Shown here one piece after another: positions 44,591 through 52,416 of a stretch of 64,000 nucleotides of DNA. Below the pieces are notes generated by a model that had not been told where the DNA came from, did no database searches, and was given only the letters and a program-made list of their open reading frames with translations. The position numbers and the translations under genes are program-made. Position 1 is the first letter of the stretch. Each line of letters opens with the position of its first letter. This DNA is from an uncultured delta proteobacterium. GTDB lineage: Bacteria > Myxococcota_A > Polyangia > Polyangiales > Polyangiaceae. The stretch covers positions 1 through 64,000 of the forward strand of contig CAITIQ010000173.1 in the NCBI GenBank assembly GCA_903892415.1. The letters are read 5' to 3'.

Positions 44591-45957
44591 TTCGTAGGGT
44601 TCCTCGTCGAGCGCTGCTGCGCGGCGCGATTGCAGGTGGTGCCGTGGCGATTGGCCTGCCGTGGCTCGAGATCATGGAGCCGGCGAAGCGCGTTTCCGCC
44701 GCTACGGCGCCCAAGCGGGTGGTCTTCTGGTTTACCGCCAACGGCTCCTTGCCGTCGATTTGGACGCCCCCGGCCGACCTCTCGATCGCCGATCACCCGA
44801 TCCACGCGCCGCTCGCGCCGCTAAAAGACAAGCTCTTGTTCTTGGCCGGGGTCGATCAAAAGGTTGCCTATCAATCGATCGGCGACGGTCATCAGACGGG
44901 TATGGCTTGCCTACTGACCAACGCGGAGATTTTACCGGGCAGTCTGTTCTGCGAAGGTGAGTGCGCCGAGGGCATGCAGCAGTATGTCGGCTGGGGCGGC
45001 GGCATCTCGATCGATCAACACATCGCCAACAAGATCGCCGAGACCACGACTACCAAGTACCGCTCGCTCGAGCTCGGCGTGCAGGTGAAGAGCGCCAGCG
45101 TTTGGTCGCGCATGTCGTACGCCGGTCCAGATCTGCCGTTGCCTCCGCGCGAGGACCCGACGCAGAACTTCAACGACTTCTTCAGCGATCTCGGCTCTGA
45201 CCCGTTCGCCTTGGAGGTACTCAAGCGCAAGCGCAAGAGCGTGTTGGACGCGGTGGGCGATGACTACACCGCGTTCAACAAGCGGCTCGGTAAGGAGGAC
45301 CGCGTGCGGCTCGAGCAACACCTCGAGGCCATTCGCAAGGTGGAGAAGAGCCTCGATTCGACGGGTCAGGTCGGAGAGGCCTGCGAGCTACCGACCGTGG
45401 ATTTGCCGGGTGGGGAGTTCCAGCAGAATGACCTCTACCCAGTGACCGGCAAAGCGCAGATGGACCTGCTGCGGATGGCGCTGGCCTGCGACATGACGCG
45501 GGTCGCCTCGCTGCAGTGGTCTACCTCGGTATCCAACACGCGCTTCACGTGGTTGCCGCTGATCTTGGGCGAAGGTCATCATGACCTGTCGCACTACGGT
45601 GATGACGCCGCCTCGGCGCAGGCCGACATCGCCAGCATCAACCGTTGGTACACCGAGCAGTTCTTCTACTTGATCGAGGCCATGCACAACACGCCGGAGG
45701 GCGACTCCACGCTGCTTGATAACTCGGTGGTGGTTTGGGTGAACGAGCTCGGTCAGGGCAACAGCCACACGCGCAGCGGCATCCCGTTCATCTTGGCAGG
45801 CGGTTGCCAAGGCAGCTTCAACACCGGTCGTGTGGTGGACGCAGGCGGAGCTCCTCACGGCCAGCTGCTGGTCTCGTTGGCGCAAGCGATGGACGCGCCG
45901 GTGGACACCTTCGGTGTGCCGGAGCACAGCCAAGGTCCGCTGCCAAACCTCACCTAA
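44587..45957 (+). CDS. DUF1552 family protein, Tat-exported (second copy)
   Basis: GTG start in a 4-bp overlap with the DUF1592 stop, behind AAGGAGGTGG, a near-perfect Shine-Dalgarno sequence. The 456-residue protein has a twin-arginine signal (RRVPRRALLRG) and the GLPWLEIMEPAK segment shared with the copy at 7103-8497. Conserved blocks: VFWFTANGS, ACDMTRVASLQWS and GHHDLSHYGDD, whose histidines could bind metal. Intact, in contrast to its frameshifted partner; translation may be impaired if coupling through the upstream frame is required. Confidence 0.88.
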   Translation: MIRRVPRRALLRGAIAGGAVAIGLPWLEIMEPAKRVSAATAPKRVVFWFTANGSLPSIWTPPADLSIADHPIHAPLAPLKDKLLFLAGVDQKVAYQSIGDGHQTGMACLLTNAEILPGSLFCEGECAEGMQQYVGWGGGISIDQHIANKIAETTTTKYRSLELGVQVKSASVWSRMSYAGPDLPLPPREDPTQNFNDFFSDLGSDPFALEVLKRKRKSVLDAVGDDYTAFNKRLGKEDRVRLEQHLEAIRKVEKSLDSTGQVGEACELPTVDLPGGEFQQNDLYPVTGKAQMDLLRMALACDMTRVASLQWSTSVSNTRFTWLPLILGEGHHDLSHYGDDAASAQADIASINRWYTEQFFYLIEAMHNTPEGDSTLLDNSVVVWVNELGQGNSHTRSGIPFILAGGCQGSFNTGRVVDAGGAPHGQLLVSLAQAMDAPVDTFGVPEHSQGPLPNLT

Positions 45958-45974
45958 GCCCCTCATGTCGGGGC
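45958..45974 (+). terminator. Weak hairpin after second DUF1552 gene
   Basis: GCCCC and GGGGC pair around a 7-nt loop, directly beyond the stop codon. Only short mixed T/A sequence follows, so termination would be weak. Confidence 0.3.
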
Positions 45975-46046
45975 ACGTAGGCCTCTAAAATTCCAATAAC
46001 GGACTATGGGTTCCATGCAGTGCGCCGTAGGTTGACGCTGCCACTA

Positions 46047-46114
46047 ATGACTCGTGCCAAGGTCGATGGGCCAAGGGGCCTCCGGCCGTTTTTTCCGAAG
46101 AGGGCACGAGTCAT
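46047..46114. repeat. 12-bp perfect inverted repeat with 44-nt insert
   Basis: ATGACTCGTGCC (46047-46058) and GGCACGAGTCAT (46103-46114) are exact reverse complements. Between them lie GGCC-rich sequence that can pair with itself and a T6 run (46090-46095). It lies 60 bp before the DUF4333-like gene. Readings: a structured leader or small RNA, a terminator for the upstream operon, or a tiny mobile repeat. Confidence 0.6.
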
Positions 46115-46174
46115 TTGTTTGCTGCATCCACCTTTGGTGGAAATAGCGTTCCATTGCGAAGTTGGAGTGAAAGA

Positions 46175-46744
46175 ATGTCTTACGTTCTACGGTCCGTTAG
46201 CGTCCTAGCCGCGTTGGCTCTCGTTGGTTGTACCCAGACGCTCGACGGAAAAAAGTTGGAGGAGACGATCTCCGCCAAGCTCAAGGGTGACAAGTATCCG
46301 GTGAGCAGCGTGACCTGCCCTGCAGATCAGCCGGTGAAGAAAGACGCCACCTTCACCTGCAAGGTGAAGTTCGAGGGAGACCTCTCGGTGGACGTCAATA
46401 TCAAGCAGGCCGGTGAAGGCAACGTGGAGTGGGAAGCCAAGGGCATCCTGTTGGTCGCCGACTTTGCGAAGTCGGTGGACAAGACGGTCAAGGGCGGAAA
46501 CCCGGCGGCCGAGGTGACCTGCCCAACCGACAAGCCGGTGATCGTCGTCAAAAAGGACGCCACGCTGAAGTGCTCGGTGAAGATCGATGGCGCTGCGGTG
46601 GACTACGTGGTCACGTTCAAGGACGACAAGGGCGAGTGGTCGGGCAAGGTTGCGGGCGGTGACGCACCAGCAGCAGCACCGGAGAAGCCTGCCGCTGCTC
46701 CCACGGCCGCTGCTTCGGCTGAGCCTGCGGCCGAGCACGAGTAG
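46175..46744 (+). CDS. Lipoprotein with two DUF4333-like domains
   Basis: Start at 46175 behind GGAG; 189 residues with lipobox LVGC (Cys19). Two homologous modules follow: SSVTCPADQPVKKDATFTC with KVKFEGDLSVDVNI, and AEVTCPTDKPVIV with LKCSVKIDGAAVDYVV. Each has a cysteine pair about 15 residues apart, as in DUF4333, a small exported domain. Tail is Ala/Pro-rich. Function unknown. The internal duplication is clear by eye. Confidence 0.8.
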   Translation: MSYVLRSVSVLAALALVGCTQTLDGKKLEETISAKLKGDKYPVSSVTCPADQPVKKDATFTCKVKFEGDLSVDVNIKQAGEGNVEWEAKGILLVADFAKSVDKTVKGGNPAAEVTCPTDKPVIVVKKDATLKCSVKIDGAAVDYVVTFKDDKGEWSGKVAGGDAPAAAPEKPAAAPTAAASAEPAAEHE

Positions 46745-46789
46745 TCGCTAGTTATTGCAGTCGCGCCCAAGCTCCACTGTGGTGTGCCA

Positions 46790-47776
46790 ATGAAGTGGGT
46801 GAGTCGCGCGATTGCCTGGGTAGCTGCGCGGGGTTGGGTTGCCGCGCTGGGGGCCTGTAGTCAAGGGGCGGGGGGCGCGAGCGAGCCGCCGAAGGAGGCG
46901 ACTCCCACGAAGATCGTCATACCCAGCGCGGAGGCTTCTGAGCTCCGAGCTGGGCCTAGTGCGCAAGCAACGCCATCGGGGTCGGCGACATCTCTAGCCG
47001 AGGAAGTCAGTTCGGTCGGCGAAGATGCGCCCTTTCCGCCGATGGCGCCGCGTCGCGACGCCGAGGGCTCCACGGTGCGGAGAATCGCTTGCGGAAAGAC
47101 GTTCTGCGCAGCTGGCGCCGAGGCCTGCACGTTCGTCTCAGGCGGCTGGCAGTGCGTTCCTTCAACCGCGGAGATGACGAATGGTCTGCAATGCGATGAT
47201 GGGACCGACTGCGAGGCTGGAAAGACCTGCTGTGCGAGCTTTGCTTCCGCGGCCTTTTGGGCGGCCTGCAGCAAGCGACGAGGCGCAGGCAGCGATTGCA
47301 GCGATGAGCTTTGCGAGGAGGGAGGTGCTCCCTGTCCCGCTGGGACGGCGTGTGTCGAGGGCTCTTGCCGCGTGGAAACGACGCCTACCTGCGTCGGTAA
47401 GAAGCGCTGCGCGAAGGACTCGTACTGCCTATGGGGCAAGGAGCGTAAGTGCCTAACGCAGGAGGAATTGCGGGCGAGGCCCAGCGCCGGCCTGGACTTG
47501 GAGGAGGGCGTCCTTGCCTGCACGCGTGCATCCGACTGCAATGGCCAGCGTTGCTGTACCTCGGGTCTCGGTATCAGCCGTACGTTCTGCTCGAACGAGT
47601 GTGACGCCTACAATAGCGGGGTGATCTGCGACACCGTTGCGGATTGCGCGCACCTCAAGCCGGTCTATTGCATGGGCGAGGAGAGCTGCCGATTGGCTTG
47701 CAGTCGTGACCCAGCGAGTGATCAGCCGCCGACGGTTACTCCGCCGTGGACCAAGGTCTGCGTCAAGGCGCCATAG
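46790..47776 (+). CDS. Cysteine-rich lipoprotein
   Basis: ATG 46790 preferred over GTG 46784. The 328-residue product has lipobox LGAC near residue 23, a disordered Ser/Ala/Pro region to about 95, and a mature part with some 28 cysteines in repeated modules such as CDDGTDCEAGKTCC, CPAGTACVEGSCRV and CTRASDCNGQRCC. The modules resemble Dickkopf/EGF-like disulfide knots seen in many myxobacterial surface proteins. Function unknown. Confidence 0.75.
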   Translation: MKWVSRAIAWVAARGWVAALGACSQGAGGASEPPKEATPTKIVIPSAEASELRAGPSAQATPSGSATSLAEEVSSVGEDAPFPPMAPRRDAEGSTVRRIACGKTFCAAGAEACTFVSGGWQCVPSTAEMTNGLQCDDGTDCEAGKTCCASFASAAFWAACSKRRGAGSDCSDELCEEGGAPCPAGTACVEGSCRVETTPTCVGKKRCAKDSYCLWGKERKCLTQEELRARPSAGLDLEEGVLACTRASDCNGQRCCTSGLGISRTFCSNECDAYNSGVICDTVADCAHLKPVYCMGEESCRLACSRDPASDQPPTVTPPWTKVCVKAP

Positions 47777-47789
47777 CGAGATGGCGTCG

Positions 47790-48377
47790 CTAGTTCTGCT
47801 CGTAGCGAACGTTGACCAAAGTGGTTGCGGTGATGGCGTTGCCCGCGTCATCGGTGCCCGGCAAAAACTGCGCGGCTTTCAAGCAGCGAATGGCCTCCTG
47901 GCCGAAGCCGCCTGAGTCGCTGACGACCTTCACGTCGCTCACCGTTCCGCTTGCATGAACCGTTACGCGAAGGCTGACCCGACCCTCGCTGACACCGTCT
48001 TTGCGACTCTCAGGAAAGCCGCAGGCGAGCTTGGTTCGTGGGCGCGGACGCGTTCCCATCGTGGGGGGCACTGACCAGGGGGGACGCGTGCCCGTCCCCG
48101 AGACAATTCCGCCCGCGACGCCGCCGATGACTCCACCGGAAACGCCGCTTTCCACAAAGTCTCCTTCAGGCGCGAACTCCGGCCTGTCGATCGGATGAAC
48201 GTCGGGTGGGGGCTGCGTGGTGGCAGCGACCACCGGCTTCGGCTCGGGCGGAGGGATTTCGATCGGACGCTCGAGCACGACCTCGATCGGCTCTTGCGGG
48301 CTCGGCGCGGAGCTCGCGCCACAACCGAAGCAAAGCGCGAGGCCCCAGCAAAGGGTCGAACGAGCGTGGGTCGACAT
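47790..48377 (-). CDS. TonB C-terminal-domain protein with lipoprotein signal
   Basis: A 195-residue protein. The C-terminal 80 residues fit the TonB/AgmX-type domain: EGRVSLRVTVHASGTVSDVKVVSDSG written here as its V-S-L-R-V-T-V and V-S-D-V-K-V-V-S-D-S-G parts, then ALRCLKAAQFLPG-like sequence. The middle has the Pro/Glu-rich segment and GGVIGGVAGGIVSG repeat usual for TonB homologues in myxobacteria. Instead of an N-terminal membrane helix, the start reads as a lipobox signal (LCFGC, Cys19). It therefore may be a lipid-anchored relative that cannot couple to ExbB/ExbD. Confidence 0.78.
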   Translation of the reverse strand: MSTHARSTLCWGLALCFGCGASSAPSPQEPIEVVLERPIEIPPPEPKPVVAATTQPPPDVHPIDRPEFAPEGDFVESGVSGGVIGGVAGGIVSGTGTRPPWSVPPTMGTRPRPRTKLACGFPESRKDGVSEGRVSLRVTVHASGTVSDVKVVSDSGGFGQEAIRCLKAAQFLPGTDDAGNAITATTLVNVRYEQN

Positions 48378-48498
48378 CGCCGTGCTGTACCACGAGAGGT
48401 GCTGCGTCGGAGGCGTTCACATCCTTTTCACAAAGGCTTCATCAACGATTGCCACGGGCTTCACCGCCGATGGACGACGGCGATCGACGCTGTGCCGC

Positions 48499-48783
48499 AT
48501 GCGCAAGCTCACCACCGCGAGGCGTCTCGCCTTTGCTGCACCCCTCGCGGCAAGCTCCCTTGCCTTTGTCGCACTCGCGCTGAACGGCTGGTCCGAATGC
48601 CGGGATACGCCCTGCATCGTCGTCTTCATGCTGCTGACTCCGATTGCCCTGGCGCAGGCCGCGATGGGGCTGACGCTCGGTTGGCTCGCGACCTCGAACG
48701 ACCGCGTGCTGCGTTGGTCCGCGCGCGCACTCGGCGCGTGTTTGCTGGCGCTGCAGATCTACTTGCTCGTGCGCTTTGCGTAA
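48499..48783 (+). CDS. Small membrane protein
   Basis: Start taken at ATG 48499; the longer frame is antisense to the TonB-like gene. The 94-residue product has three predicted membrane helices (about 10-28, 40-60 and 73-92) and two cysteines in WSECRDTPC between the first two, likely periplasmic. No family recognised. It diverges from the TonB-like gene. Confidence 0.6.
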   Translation: MRKLTTARRLAFAAPLAASSLAFVALALNGWSECRDTPCIVVFMLLTPIALAQAAMGLTLGWLATSNDRVLRWSARALGACLLALQIYLLVRFA

Positions 48784-48832
48784 GCGCGCCGAGCCTGCCT
48801 ATCGCGCGGCACCTCGACGCACGAGATGCGGC

Positions 48833-49507
48833 TCAAGCCAGTAGCGGCTTGCAGAACTCCAGCGTACGCGACCAAGCGAGGGCCTCCGAAGCCGGGTGAT
48901 AGACCGTTGGATCGGCGCGTCGCATGAAGGCGTGGGAGCCTTCATAGAAATGCAGCTCGAAGGAGCAGCCCGCGGCGTTGGCCTTCGCTTGGACGGTTTT
49001 GACGCGCTCCGGGTCACAATGTGCGTCAACCCCGGCGTAGTGGCCCAAGATCGGTGGGGTGCTGGCGCTGAAAGTCTGAAAGTCCCGGATGGGCAAGCCA
49101 TAGAACGGCACCGCGCAAGCGAGGCCTGGAACCGAGCAAGCGCCGGCGATGGCTAGGCCACCGCCGAGACAAAAGCCGGTGATGCCGACCTTGCCGTTGG
49201 AGCGAGGATGGTTCTGCAAAGCGCGGAGCGCGCCCGCGACGACCTTCATCGCGTTGGCCGTCTTCATCTCGTTGACCAGCGTCATCGCGTGCTCCGGCGT
49301 GGTGGCAACTTGTCCCCCGTACACGTCAATCCCGAGCGCTAGGTAGCCCGCCTCGGCGAAGCGATCGCAAAGCTGCCGAATGTCGTCATTCAGCCCCCAC
49401 CATTCGTGAACGACGATGATCGCCCCAACGGTGCCTTCCCCCGCCGGGACGGCGAGCGCGCCAACGCTGGCCAACCCTTCTGCATCAAACGTGATCGGCT
49501 GTGTCAT
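48833..49507 (-). CDS. Dienelactone hydrolase family protein
   Basis: A 224-residue cytoplasmic alpha/beta hydrolase of normal family length. Motifs: VHEWWGLN (Glu that orients the nucleophile), GFCLGGGLA (Cys nucleophile in G-x-C-x-G-G), YAGVDAHC (Asp) and GSHAFM (His). Dienelactone hydrolases open the lactone ring of dienelactones in aromatic degradation; many relatives act on other esters. No other aromatic-degradation genes are nearby, so the real substrate is unknown. Confidence 0.93.
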   Translation of the reverse strand: MTQPITFDAEGLASVGALAVPAGEGTVGAIIVVHEWWGLNDDIRQLCDRFAEAGYLALGIDVYGGQVATTPEHAMTLVNEMKTANAMKVVAGALRALQNHPRSNGKVGITGFCLGGGLAIAGACSVPGLACAVPFYGLPIRDFQTFSASTPPILGHYAGVDAHCDPERVKTVQAKANAAGCSFELHFYEGSHAFMRRADPTVYHPASEALAWSRTLEFCKPLLA

Positions 49508-49658
49508 ACGCTCGGTGTATCAGCACTCCCGCGCCGAACGAAGCGCGCAACGCTGTCCCTTCCGGGGCGGGCTGCGGCACAGCCCATTCGCAAGCTTGCG
49601 AGGAGAACTGGCGGCGTTGCGACAGCCCAAGGCGCACAAGCCGGCGCACAATGCGCGC

Positions 49659-49853
49659 ATGACGAAGAGAGTCCGAGTTCACGACGGCATCATCGGCGCG
49701 CTGCTCGGCGGCAGTGCGCTGCTCGGGTCGCTGGTCCATGCGAGCTTTTGGTGGCTCACCGCGCTGACCGGCGTGGTGATGCTGCAGAGCGCCTTTACGG
49801 GCTTCTGCCCCGTACACTTCGCGCTCGGTAAAGCGATGCCCGACAGTCGCTGA
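49659..49853 (+). CDS. DUF2892 (YgaP-type) membrane protein
   Basis: Start at 49659; 64 residues. Matches the DUF2892 pattern: short basic start with HDGIIGALLGG, two membrane helices and TGFCPVHFALG, the conserved C-P-x-x-x-x-x-G end. The domain is the membrane part of YgaP-like proteins and also occurs alone. Function unknown. Confidence 0.85.
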   Translation: MTKRVRVHDGIIGALLGGSALLGSLVHASFWWLTALTGVVMLQSAFTGFCPVHFALGKAMPDSR

Positions 49854-49905
49854 AGGCAGCAGCTGGAGCTTGTCGCTGGCTCGAGTTGGCCCCACAGTCG
49901 GTCGC

Positions 49906-50691
49906 ATGAAACCTCGGTACGACAACATCGGCGCAGGCTATGGCCGCAGTCGGCGGGAGGACCCGCAGCTCCTCGCGCGCATTCAGGCGGCGCTCGGCTC
50001 AGCTCGCACGGTCGTCAATGTCGGCGCAGGCGCGGGCTCGTACGAGCCGCCGGAGCGACATGTGATCGCGATCGAGCCCAGCGATGTAATGGCTGAGCAG
50101 CGTCCACGCTCGAAGGCGCCCGCAATCCGCGCGAGCGCGGGCGCGCTGCCGCTCCGCGACGGTTCTGTCGATGCGGCGATGGCGATCCTCACGGTTCATC
50201 ACTGGGATGATGAGCGCGAACGCGGCGTGAGAGAGCTGCGCCGCGTCGCGAGTGGTCCTATCGTGATCGTGACGTGCGATCCCCGAGTGAGCGGCCAGAT
50301 GTGGCTTTTGCGTGACTACCTTCCGGAGGTCGCCGAGCTGGATCTACAGACGTTTCCCTTGCCCGAGCAGCTCGCTGATTGGCTCGGCGGTGATGCGCAA
50401 ATCGAGGTCGTTCCGATCGCGCGAGACACTCCCGACTGGAGCTTGATGTCCTACTGGGCGCACCCCGAGCGCGTGCTTGACGAGGGCGCACGCAACGCGA
50501 CCTCGGGGTTCGCGCGGATGACCGAGACAGTAGTGGAACGCGTCGTCGGCCGCGTGCGGCAGGACCTCGCGTCTGGCGAATGGGATCGGCGGTACGGCTC
50601 GCTTCGTGCCCTTAGCGACTTCGACGCCGGCTTGCGGATCGTGATCGCATCAAGCCGTCGCGCGTCTGGGCCAGGTCAAGCCGACGGTTAG
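49906..50691 (+). CDS. SAM-dependent methyltransferase
   Basis: Start at 49906 (an upstream TTG is unlikely). The 261-residue protein is a class I methyltransferase: VVNVGAGAGSYEP (motif I), AIEPSDVM (motif II acidic residue) and ALPLRDGSVDAAMAILTVHH (Methyltransf_11 type), then IVIVTCDP. Substrate unknown; relatives methylate small molecules or quinones. Its 3' end overlaps the convergent membrane protein gene by 42 bp. Confidence 0.9.
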   Translation: MKPRYDNIGAGYGRSRREDPQLLARIQAALGSARTVVNVGAGAGSYEPPERHVIAIEPSDVMAEQRPRSKAPAIRASAGALPLRDGSVDAAMAILTVHHWDDERERGVRELRRVASGPIVIVTCDPRVSGQMWLLRDYLPEVAELDLQTFPLPEQLADWLGGDAQIEVVPIARDTPDWSLMSYWAHPERVLDEGARNATSGFARMTETVVERVVGRVRQDLASGEWDRRYGSLRALSDFDAGLRIVIASSRRASGPGQADG

Positions 50692-51690
50692 GCCGAGCCC
50701 GAGCACAGCGAAGCCGACGAGGCCAAAGGCGGTAAAGCGGTGGCGCTCTCCGTCGGCGATCATGTCACGTGTGCGGTTTGTCCGGGCCTTGCTCTCACGC
50801 AGCCGCTGCTCCACGCCAGTCGCTTCATAACAATAGTCGCCGACGTTCGCGCGCAAGGTGCGTCCAGTTTTGAGCCAGGGTTCGGTCGTGACCGCTGCTG
50901 CGTCCACGCATAGGCATTCATCGCGAGAGCGCCTGCTACATCCAGTTGGTAGCGGGCCGCTCTTCAGCGTGGTGACGGATTGCTCCCAATACTCGACGGT
51001 CTCCTCGTTGGAGCGCAGGTCGGAGGCGCCGTAGCGCATCATGGCTTGCCCGGCATCCCAGCGATAGAAGGCGTAAAACAAGATTCCGAGCGCAACCACC
51101 GTCGCCGCCAGGATGATCTTTAGCTGCTTGCGGAACCCGCGGTCCTTCATCCTGCGCGCCCGCTGCGCGGGCCATGCCTGCAGCCACGCTGCGAAGTAGG
51201 GCTGCTTCGCCGGATCGACTGGGAGCGCGCGTCGCGTGACGGCATCGCTGAGCCACTGAAAGTAGTGCTCCGTTTCGCGCGGCCCAGCCATGAATCCTGG
51301 CGTGGCTCCGAACGCGTCGTAGCGACAGGACGGCCCACCCAAAGGACCACAGCGATCGAACGGGTGCAGCTGCACCGCGCGGCCCGTGGTGAGGCCTTCC
51401 ACCTTGCCGATCTCCACTTCGCCCAGCTCGTCGAACCACCAGGAGACGACCGGACGGTTGAGCCACGGCTTGAGCGCAGCGCTCGTCAGCATCATCGCGA
51501 ACTCGGCCTCCGCCTCGGTCAAAAGCAGCCGCCTATCCGTGCCCACCGCAACAAAGTGCGCATAGCGCTGTGGAACACCGAGCACATTGAACGAAAGCGG
51601 CTGCAGCAAACAACCGACCCAGCGAATGGCTTCACCCGGAGCAAGCAGGGGCGCGACATAGGCGGTGGCGATCGAATCCATCGGGTTCAT
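50650..51690 (-). CDS. Membrane protein with PH-like N-terminus
   Basis: A 346-residue protein. The first half (about 10-170) is soluble and resembles bacterial PH-like domains (AHFVAVGTDRRLLLTEAEAE). Two membrane helices (about 190-212 and 315-338) frame a periplasmic loop of about 100 residues containing C-x-x-x-x-x-x-x-C-x-C (TGCSRRSRDECLC) and a further Cys in GDYCYEA. No family recognised. Tail overlaps the methyltransferase gene by 42 bp. Confidence 0.7.
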   Translation of the reverse strand: MNPMDSIATAYVAPLLAPGEAIRWVGCLLQPLSFNVLGVPQRYAHFVAVGTDRRLLLTEAEAEFAMMLTSAALKPWLNRPVVSWWFDELGEVEIGKVEGLTTGRAVQLHPFDRCGPLGGPSCRYDAFGATPGFMAGPRETEHYFQWLSDAVTRRALPVDPAKQPYFAAWLQAWPAQRARRMKDRGFRKQLKIILAATVVALGILFYAFYRWDAGQAMMRYGASDLRSNEETVEYWEQSVTTLKSGPLPTGCSRRSRDECLCVDAAAVTTEPWLKTGRTLRANVGDYCYEATGVEQRLRESKARTNRTRDMIADGERHRFTAFGLVGFAVLGLGLTVGLTWPRRATA

Positions 51691-51847
51691 TTGGGCGACT
51701 CATACGCCAGTCGGCGTGAAGCTGTCTCGCAAATTTGCGAATGACGGACACGGGGTTGAGACGCCGGGTGCCGCCTGGGCTCGCAGCGGCATCGCGCCTC
51801 GATTCGACGATCGTGCGTAGTCCAATGGGAACGCCTAGCATCCTCGA

Positions 51848-52291
51848 ATGAACACCGGCTGCTTGGGGACGTGGAGCTTGATGCTGGTCGTTGCGTCCGC
51901 CTGCGGGTCGTCGGCCGAGCTGGATTCGAAGCGGTCTTCGGCTAGCGCGGGCACCGCCAGCGCGACCACGACTACCTCGGGCTCCCCTGTTGCGGCGGCC
52001 CCCGCGAGTTCGAGCCCAGCGGCCGCCGACTGCGCAGCGCTGCGTAAGGCCGTGGTGACGGAAGCTGGCAAGCTCGCCTCGTGCACCGCGGACAGCGACT
52101 GCAAGGTCCACTCGATCGGTGTGTGCGACTTCGTCGAACTCGATTGTTACGCCGCGCACGTCAACCAGGGCAGCCCCGTCGGGCTCGACGCGGCTGTCAG
52201 CGCCTTCAAGCAGAGCTGCCCGGTCGACAAATGTAAATGCGCGTTGCCGACGAAGAGCGTCTGCAAGAGCGGCAAGTGCACAGCCGGCTGA
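51848..52291 (+). CDS. Small Cys-rich lipoprotein
   Basis: A 147-residue lipoprotein: lipobox ASAC near residue 19, Ser/Ala/Thr linker to about 60, then a domain with nine cysteines including SCTADSDCKVHSIGVCDFVELDC and CPVDKCKCALP, described in parts. ADSDC and KSVCKSGKC are typical of a small disulfide domain widespread in myxobacteria. Function unknown. Confidence 0.75.
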   Translation: MNTGCLGTWSLMLVVASACGSSAELDSKRSSASAGTASATTTTSGSPVAAAPASSSPAAADCAALRKAVVTEAGKLASCTADSDCKVHSIGVCDFVELDCYAAHVNQGSPVGLDAAVSAFKQSCPVDKCKCALPTKSVCKSGKCTAG

Positions 52292-52416
52292 TCGAATCCG
52301 AAGACAGCGCGCCTTGATAGCCGCTTTGCGCGTCTGGCGCTGGCGCTATCGCGCTAGCTGAACCCGAGTGCGTTGGGAGTGGCCGTCACGCGGCTCCGTG
52401 CGTAGTTCTTCCGCCT

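Noticed and set aside
46047..46114. Simple rho-independent terminator
   Set aside because: The T6 run lies inside the insert rather than after the stem, and the loop is too long for a normal terminator.
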